Positions 34,502-44,377 of a stretch of DNA of 64,000 nt are shown here, piece by piece. A program made the position numbers and the translations under genes. The notes beneath the pieces are model-generated. The model was not told the DNA's origin and ran no database searches. It was given only the letters and a program-made list of their open reading frames with translations. This DNA comes from Gluconobacter potus (lineage in GTDB: Bacteria; Pseudomonadota; Alphaproteobacteria; Acetobacterales; Acetobacteraceae): NCBI RefSeq assembly GCF_015244705.1, contig NZ_JABCQF010000001.1, forward strand, positions 682,001-746,000, read 5' to 3'. How positions within the stretch are numbered: position 1 is the stretch's first letter; each line of letters starts with the position of its first letter.

Positions 34502-36634
34502 ATGAATAATATAAAGAAAAGTTTCTCTTCCGAGATGGGAAGGATTTTTTCATCAAATAATATTCCTCAAAGCGTGCTCGCTTTGAAAAAGTGGGTTCCT
34601 GGATCAGATATCGGGCTTGCTCTCTCTGTTTCTGCTCTGTTGTCGATATTGGTTCTGCCTCTTCCGACGTTTGTTTTAGACGTCGGATTATCGTTGTCAG
34701 TTACGTTATCCATTTTGGTTCTGATGGTGGCGTTATTTTTAAATAAGCCGCTTGATTTTACGTCTTTTCCAACACTGCTTCTATTAACAACTCTACTGAG
34801 GCTTTCGCTCGAGGTAGCAACTACGCGCTTGATTCTGAGTCACGGATACGAAGGCGCCTATGCCGCGGGCCATGTTGTTGCTGCTTTTGGTGGCTTCTTG
34901 ATGGGCGGAGACGTAGTTATCGGGGCTATTTTGTTCTCGATACTTCTGGTTGTTAACTTTATGGTTATTACCAAAGGCTCGGGACGTATTGCCGAGGTTG
35001 CGGCCAGGTTTTCTCTGGATTCCATGCCGGGAAAACAAATGGCAATTGATGCTGAACTATCCTCAGGCGCTATTACTGATTCTGTCGCACGTAAAAAACG
35101 TAGAGAACTTGAAGAGGAAAGTGGTTTCTATGGCGCGATGGATGGTGCTGCCAAATTCGTGCGTGGAGACGCGATTGCTAGTCTGATTATAACCGCTATC
35201 AACATTGTAGGCGGACTAACTATAGGTGTTGTTCGCCACGGTATGCAGATAGCAGATGCAGCTACCTCGTTTACGACGTTGACGATAGGTGATGGTCTTG
35301 TTTCGCAAATTCCTGCCCTGTTGGTTTCTACGGCTTCAGGTATTGTCGTAACAAAGGGTGGGACTGAAGGCGGAACTGACGTTGCTCTTGTCCGTCAATT
35401 GGGTGGTAATTCTAAACCGCTTGCCTTGGCTTCCGGCTCGGCAGTGGTTTTGGCATTAATCCCAGGTCTGCCGACATTTCCCTTTTTGTTTCTAGCAGTT
35501 TTGGCTGGGGGAGCGGCTTGGATAAGATACCGGACTCCCGTGGTTGGTACGGATAATGATGGAGATTCTGTTGTAGTTCCCGAAAATCCTGTTCCCGCAG
35601 AAGTTCCAATTTCGGAAAGCCTGAAGGTTGATCTATTGAGACTGGAATTGGGCTTTAATTTGTTGGCGATCGCAAGCGGTGAGGGGACGCGTTTAACAGA
35701 AAAAATAAAAATACTTCGTCGAACAATTGCAAGCGATATGGGTTTCGTCCTTCCACCTGTTCGTATCCAAGATAATCTGCTTTTACCGCCTGATTCTTAT
35801 TCAGTTTCTATTAAGGAGATAGAGGTCGGTCAGGGTGAAGTCAGGCTGAATAAGCTTTTAGCGATGGATCCACGGGGGGGAGAGCCAAATATCGAGGGAG
35901 AAAAAACCAAAGAACCCGCTTTTGGCTTGCCTGCATTGTGGATAGATCAAAATCTGCGGGAAAATGCCATTGTTCAGGGGTACACGGTTGTTGATCCTGC
36001 AAGTGTAATCATCACGCATTTAACCGAATTGGTTAAAGATAATATGCCAGACCTTCTTTCTTATTCGGAGACGCAAAAACTGCTGGATGAGATGCCTAGA
36101 GAGCAGCAGAAATTGGTCATAGATCTGGTTCCCTCTCAGATTTCAGTTAGTGTAATACAAAGAACTCTGCAGTCCCTTCTTGAAGAACGGGTATCAATCC
36201 GTGATCTGGTTAGTATTCTAGAGGCTTTGCAGGAGGGATGTAGCCAAGGATTAAAAACTGTTGCAGCGTTAGTTTCTCATGTTCGGACCAGACTGGCTCG
36301 TCAAATCAGTGCATCAGTCATTGGTCCTCAGGGATATATTCCAATTGTGACCCTCAGTCCTGACTGGGAGATGTTTATTTTGGATCATTTGTCTAATTCG
36401 GGCGAAGAAAAACAGATTAATTTTTCTCCGTCAAAAATGAATGAGTTCGTGTCTCGCGTTAAATTCTGTCTTGATAGTGCCTCCAAGCAAGGGGAGGTGC
36501 CAGTAATATTGGTTTCGAGAAATATCCGACTTCCCATCAGGCGCATAATAGAACGTATACAGCCTTCTATAAGCGTTTTAGCACAAGAGGAAATTTCGCC
36601 GCGCGTCAAAATACGTACTATTGGGTCAATATAA
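34502..36634 (+). CDS. flhA: Flagellar biosynthesis protein FlhA
   Basis: Export-gate component of the flagellar type III secretion system. 710 residues: seven to eight transmembrane segments in residues 30-330 (LALSVSALLSILVLPLPTFVLDVGLS, PTLLLLTTLLRLSLEVATTRLIL), the conserved FHIPEP loop GRIAEVAARFSLDSMPGKQMAIDAELSSG near residue 163, then the soluble substrate-binding domain (FGLPALWIDQ, VSIRDLVSILEALQEG). Part of the AT-rich end of the flagellar cluster. No flhB, fliP or fliQ follow. Confidence 0.96.
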   Translation: MNNIKKSFSSEMGRIFSSNNIPQSVLALKKWVPGSDIGLALSVSALLSILVLPLPTFVLDVGLSLSVTLSILVLMVALFLNKPLDFTSFPTLLLLTTLLRLSLEVATTRLILSHGYEGAYAAGHVVAAFGGFLMGGDVVIGAILFSILLVVNFMVITKGSGRIAEVAARFSLDSMPGKQMAIDAELSSGAITDSVARKKRRELEEESGFYGAMDGAAKFVRGDAIASLIITAINIVGGLTIGVVRHGMQIADAATSFTTLTIGDGLVSQIPALLVSTASGIVVTKGGTEGGTDVALVRQLGGNSKPLALASGSAVVLALIPGLPTFPFLFLAVLAGGAAWIRYRTPVVGTDNDGDSVVVPENPVPAEVPISESLKVDLLRLELGFNLLAIASGEGTRLTEKIKILRRTIASDMGFVLPPVRIQDNLLLPPDSYSVSIKEIEVGQGEVRLNKLLAMDPRGGEPNIEGEKTKEPAFGLPALWIDQNLRENAIVQGYTVVDPASVIITHLTELVKDNMPDLLSYSETQKLLDEMPREQQKLVIDLVPSQISVSVIQRTLQSLLEERVSIRDLVSILEALQEGCSQGLKTVAALVSHVRTRLARQISASVIGPQGYIPIVTLSPDWEMFILDHLSNSGEEKQINFSPSKMNEFVSRVKFCLDSASKQGEVPVILVSRNIRLPIRRIIERIQPSISVLAQEEISPRVKIRTIGSI

Positions 36635-37007
36635 TAATTTCATTATATTTTTGATAGTCGATTTGAGTTGTTTGACCTCTGGCTGTGGATGCCAGAAGGT
36701 GGTGAACGAGGGATTTTCTCGAAATGCGAAATCTTACCGCCCCGGCCTGATGGACGAATGAGTGGCGGCCATTCTTTCAAGTTTCTGATATGGATAATAC
36801 GGTCGCTTCAACGTGCCAGTACGACACAATATTCCCTTTCTTCAGGCTCCACTGAATGTCTGTTGTCGATCCAATTTTGAGATGGGCAGAGATTTTTGAT
36901 GCTACCGTTGGCTCTGAAAAATAATGCTCCCTCAAGCCGTTCATCTGCTAAGGAGACCGGCAATAGGGAAAATGATCTCTGCTGATTTCAGGCTGATGCG
37001 ATTTTTT
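36635..37007. other. Intergenic region between flhA and nadK
   Basis: Holds no convincing gene. The hairpin TCTGGC/GCCAGA near 36679-36697 is the only clear structure. A 70-codon frame (36668-36880) lacks a ribosome-binding site. Base composition returns toward the genome norm across this gap. Confidence 0.5.
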
Positions 37008-37766
37008 ATGAAAATTCATTTTGTTGCCTCTTCAACGGACAGCGCCCAGGCGGCACTGGCCCGACTTTCACAGAAATACGGAGATGTGCGGCTTCACGAG
37101 GCGGATGTTGTTGTCTGTCTGGGGGGGGACGGCTTCATGCTCGAGGCCCTGCACAAGGTTCTGGATAAAAGCATTGCTATTTACGGCATGAATTATGGGA
37201 CGGTTGGGTTCTTGATGAATGCCGCCGATGAGGGAGACCTTTTACAGCGTCTCGAAAATGCCCAGCCGTCGGTTCTCCACCCGCTGCACATGACTGCCAC
37301 GACAGTGGCAGGGAAAGTCAAAAGTGCATTGGCATTCAATGACGTGTTTCTTTTCCGTCAGACACGACAGACGTCCCGTATCCGGATAGAAATAGATGGT
37401 CGGTTGCGGCTTGAGGAACTGATCTGCGACGGAATAATCGTTTCCACTCCCGCCGGTTCGACAGCTTATAACCTGTCCGCTCATGGACCTATTGTGCCTT
37501 TGAGCGCCAATATTCTTCCGCTTACACCGATTTCCGCTTTTCGGCCCCGGCGTTGGCGGGGCGCCCTGCTGCCGTCGAGCGCAGTCGTAAAACTGACACT
37601 GCTTGATACTGAGAAGAGGGCAACAGCAGCAGTAGCAGATTTTACGGAAATCCGTGATGTGGCCGAGGTTGTTGTCCGGGAAGACCGTTCCCGGAAAGCC
37701 ACGATCCTGTTCGATCCCGATCACGGTCTTTCAGAGCGGATCATTGCCGAACAGTTCGTGGCATAG
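37008..37766 (+). CDS. nadK: NAD kinase
   Basis: Phosphorylates NAD to NADP. ATG 37008 gives 252 residues opening [20 protein letters not shown], the usual alphaproteobacterial start; ATG 36972, which has AGGG upstream, is an alternative. Motifs are [15 protein letters not shown] near residue 41 (GGDG), [13 protein letters not shown] near residue 60, and the second core motif [23 protein letters not shown] near residue 142. Only three bases separate its stop from that of the convergent dehydrogenase gene. Confidence 0.94.
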   Translation: MKIHFVASSTDSAQAALARLSQKYGDVRLHEADVVVCLGGDGFMLEALHKVLDKSIAIYGMNYGTVGFLMNAADEGDLLQRLENAQPSVLHPLHMTATTVAGKVKSALAFNDVFLFRQTRQTSRIRIEIDGRLRLEELICDGIIVSTPAGSTAYNLSAHGPIVPLSANILPLTPISAFRPRRWRGALLPSSAVVKLTLLDTEKRATAAVADFTEIRDVAEVVVREDRSRKATILFDPDHGLSERIIAEQFVA

Positions 37767-37769
37767 GTC

Positions 37770-38702
37770 TTAGATTACGGGTGTCAGCAGGGTTTTATCG
37801 GTGAAATAGGCAATCAGGTTGTCCACGACCAGATTAGCCATGGCCGTTCTGGTTTCGACTGTGGCCGACGCCTGATGGGCCTGCAGAACGGTGTTTGGCA
37901 GGCTTAGAAAAGCCGGATTGATATTGGGCTCGTTCTGGAAAACGTCCAGTCCGGCGCCAGCGATGCGTTTTTCCTGCAAGGCGCTCAGAAGTGCGGCTTC
38001 GTCCACCACTGTTCCTCGGGCGATATTGACGAGGAAACCGTCTTTGCCCAGAGCATCCAGGATGTCCCTGTCGATCATGTTGGCGGACCGTGGACCGCCT
38101 GAGACCGCCAGGATCAGGACGTCGCACCAGGTTGCCAGCGCCTTCAGATCAGGCTCGAAGTGGCAAGTGCTTTCAGGCCGGGCGTGTGAGTTGAAGTAGG
38201 CCACCTCCATACCGAACGCCGAGACGCGTTTGGCAATCGCCTGGCCGATATGTCCAAATCCTGCGATGCCCACTTTTTTCCGGGTCAGGCTTCGTCCGAG
38301 GGGAGGCGTGGCGGAAGGCCATTTTCCAGCACGGACGAAGGTATCGTTCGTCACGATGCCCCGCATCACTGCCATCATCAGCGCGACGGCCATGTCGGCC
38401 ACGTCGTCCGTCAGGGTGTTCTGGGTTGTGGCGACCCCGATGTTGCGGCGTCTTGCTTCATCCAGATTGATGCGGTCCGTGCCCACACCGTTGACGGAAA
38501 TGACTTCAAGATTGGGCAGGGCGTCCATGATTTCGGAAGGAACCCCGGACCCACCACCTGTCGTGATCCCGCGAATGGCAGGAGCAATGTTCTTCAGGTT
38601 TTCCAGCGATGTGTAGGGGTGGAGTGTAAATGATTTCTCCAGCCTTTCCTTCATGACCGGCACGAGGGGATCAATCGTCAGAATGTCAGGTTTGGATGAC
38701 AT
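37770..38702 (-). CDS. D-2-hydroxyacid dehydrogenase (glyoxylate/hydroxypyruvate or 2-ketogluconate reductase type)
   Basis: An NAD(P)-dependent reductase of 310 residues from ATG 38702, which has GGAG six bases upstream; the 18-residue longer frame is rejected. The Rossmann motif is GIAGFGHIGQAIAKR near residue 146. The catalytic Arg lies in AVSGGPRSANMID, the Glu in GAGLDVFQNEPN, and the His in VLQAHQASAT. Acetic acid bacteria use such enzymes for 2-ketogluconate or glyoxylate, but the substrate cannot be settled from sequence. Last gene of a three-gene unit with the phosphatase and AEC transporter. Confidence 0.87.
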   Translation of the reverse strand: MSSKPDILTIDPLVPVMKERLEKSFTLHPYTSLENLKNIAPAIRGITTGGGSGVPSEIMDALPNLEVISVNGVGTDRINLDEARRRNIGVATTQNTLTDDVADMAVALMMAVMRGIVTNDTFVRAGKWPSATPPLGRSLTRKKVGIAGFGHIGQAIAKRVSAFGMEVAYFNSHARPESTCHFEPDLKALATWCDVLILAVSGGPRSANMIDRDILDALGKDGFLVNIARGTVVDEAALLSALQEKRIAGAGLDVFQNEPNINPAFLSLPNTVLQAHQASATVETRTAMANLVVDNLIAYFTDKTLLTPVI

Positions 38703-38739
38703 GAAACTCTCCATTTCTGTTCCGCTCAAGCTAGAAGCT

Positions 38740-39207
38740 TCAGGGGCGGGGGCCAAGAGCGGTTCTGGCTAGGGCGGCACAAGCGGCCTCGACGTCCTCC
38801 CATGTCGTGACGAAGCCTTCATCCGGCCCGTAATAGGGGTCGATGACGTCCTGTCCGGCACGGGCTGGAATATGGTCCAGCATCAGGGAAAGGCGCGCTT
38901 TTGAGTGGTGAGGGCGCATTTGTCTGAGAATGGCGAGATGGGAACGGTCCATCGCAATGATGTGGTCAAACCGGTCGAAATCTTCTTCGGTGACAAGGCG
39001 TGCCCGAAGCGGTGACGCATCAAGCCCCTGTCTGGACGCGACGACACGGGCACGGGGGTCAGGAGCCTCGCCGAGATTCCAGCGTCCGGTTGCCGCAGAG
39101 TCGATATCGAGGGTCAGTCCGCGAAGGCTGGCTTCGCGGCGCATGGCCAGTTCGGCCAGAGGTGAGCGGCAGATATTGCCCGTACACACGAAAAGAAAAC
39201 TGGTCAT
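38740..39207 (-). CDS. Low-molecular-weight protein tyrosine phosphatase
   Basis: 155 residues from ATG 39207, which overlaps the upstream stop by four bases. The P-loop VCTGNICRSP is near residue 6 and the general-acid loop DPYYGPDEGF near residue 125. In many proteobacteria such enzymes dephosphorylate tyrosine kinases of exopolysaccharide export, though no kinase is nearby. Cytoplasmic. Confidence 0.92.
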   Translation of the reverse strand: MTSFLFVCTGNICRSPLAELAMRREASLRGLTLDIDSAATGRWNLGEAPDPRARVVASRQGLDASPLRARLVTEEDFDRFDHIIAMDRSHLAILRQMRPHHSKARLSLMLDHIPARAGQDVIDPYYGPDEGFVTTWEDVEAACAALARTALGPRP

Positions 39208-40184
39208 GCACCTGTCAGCCAAATGAAAAATGCCATCGTGAAGATTGAACTTAACGTTCCAAAGAACAGAACGGATGCAATCTCACGTTCCAGCACATGA
39301 TAGCGCATGGCAAGGATGACGTTGATCGACGCACTGGGGATCGCCATCGTCAGGACGCTCTCCTGAAGGGCAGGCAGGGGAAGGTGCCACAGACGGGCCA
39401 GCGCATAGATGATTCCGGGAATAATGACATTCCGGACGCTGACAATCACGCCGACCAGAGGGCTGAATTTCACCTGACGCGTAAAGAGCACCACGCCCGA
39501 TGCGAACAGCGCCGCGCCACCTGTCGTGCGGCCGAGCAGCTGAAGTGAGCCCTTCAGAAACTGTGGCAGGAAGGCGCCGGCACTGACCAGAACAAGCGCC
39601 ATCATCGGAACCCAGACGACCGGCTCCCGGCAGGAATGCATCAGATGCCCGAAAAGCTCACGGAGTTCGTTCCGGGTTTCCCCTTCAGTCTCGACCCGAT
39701 GGCGGGTGCCGCGGTCATGTCCCATCAGGATCAGGGTGGTGGGAAGCTGCACCAGATTCATGGCCAGGGACGCGATCGAAATCGGCACCGAACTGGCCGG
39801 CCCGAAAATCTGTCCCAGAACAGGAATACCGATGAAGGGAACGGATGGTCCCGTGATGGTCATCGCAATCAGGGCCGCTTCGCCCAGACGGCGTTTGAGC
39901 AGTACGCGCAGAATGGCGAAGATCAGGCCGTAACCGCCGATCATGGCCAGCAGGATCAGAGCTGCCACCGGCCCCGCTGCCAGAACCTGGTTGCGGGGCG
40001 TACTGAGGATGGATGCCAGCAGTTCCAGTGGAAGCGCGTAGAGCATGACCAGACGTGTCAGAACACCAGCCTGCTGGGCATCGAAATCTTTTCGGTATGC
40101 CGCGAAATATCCAAATCCCAGCGTCACGAGAATCGGGAGAATGGACTGAACGATCGTCAGCAGCAGGGCAGGCGAATTCGTCAT
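39204..40184 (-). CDS. AEC family transporter (auxin efflux carrier-like)
   Basis: A 326-residue permease with about ten transmembrane segments in two halves separated by a polar loop near residues 160-180 (GHDRGTRHRVETEGETRNELREL). Typical blocks are VTLGFGYFAAYRKDF and the GPSVPFIGIPVLGQIFGP turn. Relatives carry dicarboxylates or amino acids. It starts the aec-phosphatase-reductase unit, raising the possibility that it imports or exports a hydroxyacid for the reductase. Confidence 0.85.
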   Translation of the reverse strand: MTNSPALLLTIVQSILPILVTLGFGYFAAYRKDFDAQQAGVLTRLVMLYALPLELLASILSTPRNQVLAAGPVAALILLAMIGGYGLIFAILRVLLKRRLGEAALIAMTITGPSVPFIGIPVLGQIFGPASSVPISIASLAMNLVQLPTTLILMGHDRGTRHRVETEGETRNELRELFGHLMHSCREPVVWVPMMALVLVSAGAFLPQFLKGSLQLLGRTTGGAALFASGVVLFTRQVKFSPLVGVIVSVRNVIIPGIIYALARLWHLPLPALQESVLTMAIPSASINVILAMRYHVLEREIASVLFFGTLSSIFTMAFFIWLTGA

Positions 40185-40293
40185 AGATGATCCATGTGAG
40201 AAAATCCGGTCAGGAAAAGATCATCTTTCGTAACGGTCGCTCCAACATTCGTCTATCCCCATGGCAGATGACAGTTGACCGGAGCCACGGAGA

Positions 40294-40656
40294 ATGGCTT
40301 TGTGGAGTGATCTTGTCCTCTTTCAATCGGTGCCAGATCACGTGATGCAATCCATACTCGATACGTTGTGGGGTCTGATCCTCGGACTGCTGGGCGTGGT
40401 TGTGGCCGGTGTGGCGATCACCGAGGTCATGGCCCGCACCGTCCTGGCCAGTCTCGGGATACAGGGAAATTCACAGACGGTGCTGCTGTTCCTGCTTCTG
40501 GGAGCGCTGATCGTGGCGTCGTTCAGGATTTTCGGACGGCTGTTTGCCGTGCTGTTGGTCGCGGCCTTTTCCGTCTATTTCATGCATGTCGTCTTCGGGT
40601 TCCTGAGCGACGCGCTCATCCCGGTTCAGACATCGGGCGGGACGACCGATGTCTGA
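40294..40656 (+). CDS. Small membrane protein of unknown function
   Basis: Not recognised. 120 residues, three predicted transmembrane helices (LWGLILGLLGVVVAGVAITEV, TVLLFLLLGALIVASFRI, and LFAVLLVAAFSVYFMHVVFGFL) and a short polar C-terminus. A GGAG-like site precedes the ATG. It stands alone between divergent and convergent neighbours. Confidence 0.6.
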   Translation: MALWSDLVLFQSVPDHVMQSILDTLWGLILGLLGVVVAGVAITEVMARTVLASLGIQGNSQTVLLFLLLGALIVASFRIFGRLFAVLLVAAFSVYFMHVVFGFLSDALIPVQTSGGTTDV

Positions 40657-40676
40657 ACCCTGTCAGGGCTGACAGA

Positions 40677-42584
40677 TCAGCTTTCCGGCACCTGGATCAG
40701 TGCGATCAGCGTTGCAACGATCTCAGGATCAGCAAGGGTGGACAGGTCGCCAAATCCTTCGGTCTCTCCGCAGGCAATCTTGCGAAGCAGGCGGCGAACG
40801 CTTTTCCCCGAGCGGGTCTTGGGAAGGTCCGGCACGACATGGACGCGTTCCGGCGCCGCATAGCGGCCCACTTTTGATGTGATGGCCTGTGCGGCCCGGA
40901 CGTGAAGATCCGCCGGCGCGTTATCGCGCGGGACGACATAGACGACGATCCCCTGTCCCTTGAGGTCATGCGGAACGCCAATCGCTGCACTCTCCGCAAT
41001 GGCCAGTTCAGTCGCCAGAGCGTCTTCGATCTCGGCAGAGCCGATCCGGTGACCGGAGACGTTGATCACGTCGTCAACGCGTCCAGTGATCCAGTAATAC
41101 CCGTCTTCGTCACGCCGCGCGCCGTCACCCGTGAAATAGTAGCCGGGATAGGGCTGAAGATAGGTGCGCTCGAAAAGGGCAGCATCATTCCAGATCGTGA
41201 GCGCCCGGCCGGGCCAGGAACCCCTGAGGCAGAGCACACCTTCCGTTGCGCCTTCTTTCGGAGCGCCGCGTTCATCCAGAAGAACCGGATGGACACCGGG
41301 TAGGGGGAGCGTGGCGGAAGCGGGCTTCTCCCGGACAGCGCCCGGAACCGGCGAAATCATGATTCCACCGCTTTCGGTCTGCCACCAGGTATCGACGAAA
41401 GCGCAGCGCCCGCCACCGACATGATCATTGAACCAGGACCACGCTTCCTGGCTGATAGGCTCGCCGACAGTCCCCAGAACGCGCAGGGAGGAGAGGTCAT
41501 GACGCTGCACAACCTCATCGCCTTCGCGCATGAGAGCGCGGATCGCGGTCGGAGACGTATAGAACGTCGTGACTTTGTGGTCCTGAATGACGCTCCACCA
41601 GCGGCCCGGTCCTGGATAGGACGGCATGCCTTCGAACAGCAGAATCGTTCCGCCGTTCAGCAGGGGGCCGTAAACGCCATAGGTATGCCCGGTGATCCAG
41701 CCGATATCGGCGGTGCACCAGAAGATGTCGCCTTCCTGATGATCGAAAACCAGTTCATGGGTGTAGGACGCCCAGACCAGATAGCCGCCCGTGCCATGCA
41801 CGATCCCCTTGGGCTTTCCGGTGCTGCCCGATGTGTACAGCAGGAACAGCGGGGCTGAGGTCGGCATGTCCTGCGCAGCGCAGTCGGCCGATGCCTCGTC
41901 CAGAAGGGGCGTCAGCCACAGGTCCCGTCCCGCCGTCAGATCAACCTCGTCCTGCGTCACGCTCACGACCAGCACATGTCTGACGGCCAGAGCTTCCGGA
42001 CGGAGATCCAGAGCGGCGTCCAGCGTCGTCTTGAACGGGATTCGCTTGGGACCACGGCGTCCCATATTGGCAGTAATGACCAGCACTGCGCCACTGTCAG
42101 CCAGTCGGTCGGCAATCGCTTCCGGAGAGAACCCGCCGAAAAGAACCACGTGGATGGCTCCGATCCGCGCGCAGGCAAGCATGGCGATCAGGCCTTCCGG
42201 CACGGACGGTAGGTGAATGGCAACCCGGTCCCCGGTCTGCACGCCCTGTTCACGCAGCACGTTCGCCATGCGGCAGACGCGTTCGTGGAGCGTCCGGTAG
42301 GTGAAGGTCACAACCCGGTCGGCCTCTTCGGCTTGCCAGACAAGGGCGTTCTGATCGCCGCGCGTCTCAAGATGTCGGTCCAGACAGTTGACGCTCGCAT
42401 TGAGCACTCCGCCTGGAAACCAGCTGCGTTCGGTGCAATGAGCCTGACCGGGCGTGGTGCTCCAGTTCAGCCGTCTGCTCTCACGCTCCCAGTAATGTTC
42501 AGGCGCGACAGTGGCCTGCTCCACCAGATGGCCATAGCCCGCCGGAGTCAGGCGGAATGTATGAGGTTGGGAGGAAAGAGACAT
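40677..42584 (-). CDS. acs: Acetyl-CoA synthetase
   Basis: AMP-forming acetate:CoA ligase, 635 residues, the full-length Acs. ANL-superfamily motifs are YTSGSTGKPKGIVHGTGGY near residue 250, DTWWQTESGG near residue 397, YYFTGDGARRDEDGYYWITGRVDDVINVSGHR near residue 486, and the regulatory acetylatable lysine in PKTRSGKSVRRLLRKI near residue 596. It lets the cell reassimilate acetate, relevant to acetate overoxidation in acetic acid bacteria. Monocistronic; AT-rich 116-bp upstream gap. Confidence 0.95.
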   Translation of the reverse strand: MSLSSQPHTFRLTPAGYGHLVEQATVAPEHYWERESRRLNWSTTPGQAHCTERSWFPGGVLNASVNCLDRHLETRGDQNALVWQAEEADRVVTFTYRTLHERVCRMANVLREQGVQTGDRVAIHLPSVPEGLIAMLACARIGAIHVVLFGGFSPEAIADRLADSGAVLVITANMGRRGPKRIPFKTTLDAALDLRPEALAVRHVLVVSVTQDEVDLTAGRDLWLTPLLDEASADCAAQDMPTSAPLFLLYTSGSTGKPKGIVHGTGGYLVWASYTHELVFDHQEGDIFWCTADIGWITGHTYGVYGPLLNGGTILLFEGMPSYPGPGRWWSVIQDHKVTTFYTSPTAIRALMREGDEVVQRHDLSSLRVLGTVGEPISQEAWSWFNDHVGGGRCAFVDTWWQTESGGIMISPVPGAVREKPASATLPLPGVHPVLLDERGAPKEGATEGVLCLRGSWPGRALTIWNDAALFERTYLQPYPGYYFTGDGARRDEDGYYWITGRVDDVINVSGHRIGSAEIEDALATELAIAESAAIGVPHDLKGQGIVVYVVPRDNAPADLHVRAAQAITSKVGRYAAPERVHVVPDLPKTRSGKSVRRLLRKIACGETEGFGDLSTLADPEIVATLIALIQVPES

Positions 42585-42700
42585 GGACCTGAAACCTTAC
42601 GCACGAAAGACGAACGCCATATAGCGGGCGCATCGTTATATTTGGCTTGCAGGATCGGAAATAGAGGAAAATTACTCATCCCCATTCCTGCCCGAATGGT

Positions 42701-43705
42701 TCATGCCTTTCTGACGGTGCACAGAGAGGCGATGTGCCGCCTGCACAGCGCCATGTCGGGAGACGCGCTCTGCTTGCAGGCCAGTTCGAACGCCTGCGTT
42801 TCCCGGGCCGCCGCTGCCAGTGCCGCAAGAGGCCACCGGTCAAGCGCCTGATTGAAAGCCGCCGTCCGCTTGAAGAATACGGGGGGCCTGAGCGTCTTCA
42901 TGGACTCGGCCCGCCCCTGACCATCCTGCACGCCCTGCGCAACCTTCTGAAGCCGCACCAGAACGCCCAGAACGGTCCGCGCAACGGCTACGGGGTTGGC
43001 ACCATCGGCCAGCGCCCGTTCAAGAGCCTGATCGGCCATCATGCGGTTTCCGCACAGCGCGGAAAAAGCGGCGTCTTCCAAAGAATTGCCGCCCGCATCG
43101 CCGACACAGTCCTGAACGGCCTGCAGATCGAGACGGCCATTTTCGCCCGCATACAGAACAAGTTTTTCGATTTCGCCCCGCACGCCACTGCGGTCGGAGC
43201 CAAGCACGCCCATCAGCCAGCTCAGGGCATCGCGGTCGATCGTCACACCGGCCTGACCGAGAGCATCCGTCACGGTCTGGGAGAGGGCGCGTCCTTCTTC
43301 GGGATAACAGGCGATGGACGCGACCTGCTTGTGGGCTTCGGCGAGCGCACGCAGTTTCGAGCGCGCCGTAATTCCCGGAGCCTCGATAACGATCAGCGTT
43401 TCCGTGTCGGTTTCAAGCACCCGCTTGAACAGAGGGGCCAGACTGTCCTGACCCTCACGCACCCAGACCACCCGTCGCCCGCCGATCAGGGAAAGCGCCG
43501 TGGCCTCTTCTTCAAGCCGGTCCTGCGTTTCCCGATCCAGCTGAGCCACCTGGAACGGATCATCCGTCGTCCCGGCCACCAGCCTGACCGCCTGCGCGGC
43601 ACGCTCACGAATAAGACCCGTATCTTCGCCATGAAGCACGATGGCCCGCCAAGACCCGGCATCGGCCAGTGTCCGACTGATGCTTCGTGCGTCGATCTTC
43701 ACCAC
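42701..43705 (-). CDS. holA: DNA polymerase III subunit delta
   Basis: Clamp-loader subunit that opens the beta clamp. 334 residues opening MVKIDARSISRTLADAG, with AIVLHGEDTGLIRERA near residue 22, the VIEAPGITARSKLRALAEAH block near residue 99, and the C-terminal HolA domain with LEDAAFSALCGNRMMADQALERALADGANPVAVARTVL. Starts directly after the lptE stop; fourth gene of DUF3576-leuS-lptE-holA. Confidence 0.92.
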   Translation of the reverse strand: MVKIDARSISRTLADAGSWRAIVLHGEDTGLIRERAAQAVRLVAGTTDDPFQVAQLDRETQDRLEEEATALSLIGGRRVVWVREGQDSLAPLFKRVLETDTETLIVIEAPGITARSKLRALAEAHKQVASIACYPEEGRALSQTVTDALGQAGVTIDRDALSWLMGVLGSDRSGVRGEIEKLVLYAGENGRLDLQAVQDCVGDAGGNSLEDAAFSALCGNRMMADQALERALADGANPVAVARTVLGVLVRLQKVAQGVQDGQGRAESMKTLRPPVFFKRTAAFNQALDRWPLAALAAAARETQAFELACKQSASPDMALCRRHIASLCTVRKA

Positions 43706-44377
43706 TTACTGCGCAGACGTGCTGGTCGTGCTTCTGGATAGACGGCCCGTTGCGGAAGCCGGGAAGCCATCGACACCTGTCCGGTCGGTGGCGGCATTGC
43801 CGTTGTCATCCGGCATGCGATCCGTGTTCAGATAGCGCGGCAGTTCATCCGGCGCGGCTTTCTCGGGCATGTTGTGATTGCGGAACCAGATCGCGATCTG
43901 CTGCGTCATGGTCTGCGCCAGCGTATCCGAGACGCGTGCCTGAAGCGTTTCATCATTCAGCGTCTGGGCGAAATACTGCTCGAACGTGGTGTTGAAACCA
44001 TCGAGTGTCGTGGCATCCCCCTGGGCCAGCAGGCGCGGATTCTGCTCGACCGTGATCAGCACCCAGTGCGCCGAGCCCGTGCTCCGGGTGCGGCCGGACG
44101 TATTGTCCTGATGGATGTCGACCGCTTCTTCATTCATGCCGGAAGAGACTTTCAGCATGTATTTATGAGGATCTTCCGGCCCGGCGCCGGCCAGGTTTTT
44201 CTGCAGGGCCAGACGGAGTTCCTGGCCATAACGCCCCGGAATGTTGTCCACATAAATCTGTGCCAACTCTTCCGACATGTCGGTTTTCGGGGTCAGCTTT
44301 CCATAGAGGGGGGAAAAACCACACCCCCCCAGCAGAAGGAAAGCCGTGAGCAGAAAGGCGCCGCGCCGGTCAGACAT
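43706..44377 (-). CDS. lptE: LPS assembly lipoprotein LptE
   Basis: Outer-membrane partner and plug of LptD. 223 residues. Lipobox FLLLGGC near residue 19, followed by GFSPLYG, the LptE hallmark, and IYVDNIPGRYGQELRLALQKNL. The C-terminal 60 residues are Asn/Asp/Thr-rich and unconserved. One-base overlap with leuS upstream and direct abutment with holA downstream. Confidence 0.9.
   Translation of the reverse strand: MSDRRGAFLLTAFLLLGGCGFSPLYGKLTPKTDMSEELAQIYVDNIPGRYGQELRLALQKNLAGAGPEDPHKYMLKVSSGMNEEAVDIHQDNTSGRTRSTGSAHWVLITVEQNPRLLAQGDATTLDGFNTTFEQYFAQTLNDETLQARVSDTLAQTMTQQIAIWFRNHNMPEKAAPDELPRYLNTDRMPDDNGNAATDRTGVDGFPASATGRLSRSTTSTSAQ

Noticed and set aside
36668-36880. 70-codon frame between flhA and nadK
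   Set aside because: No ribosome-binding site and no recognisable protein features.
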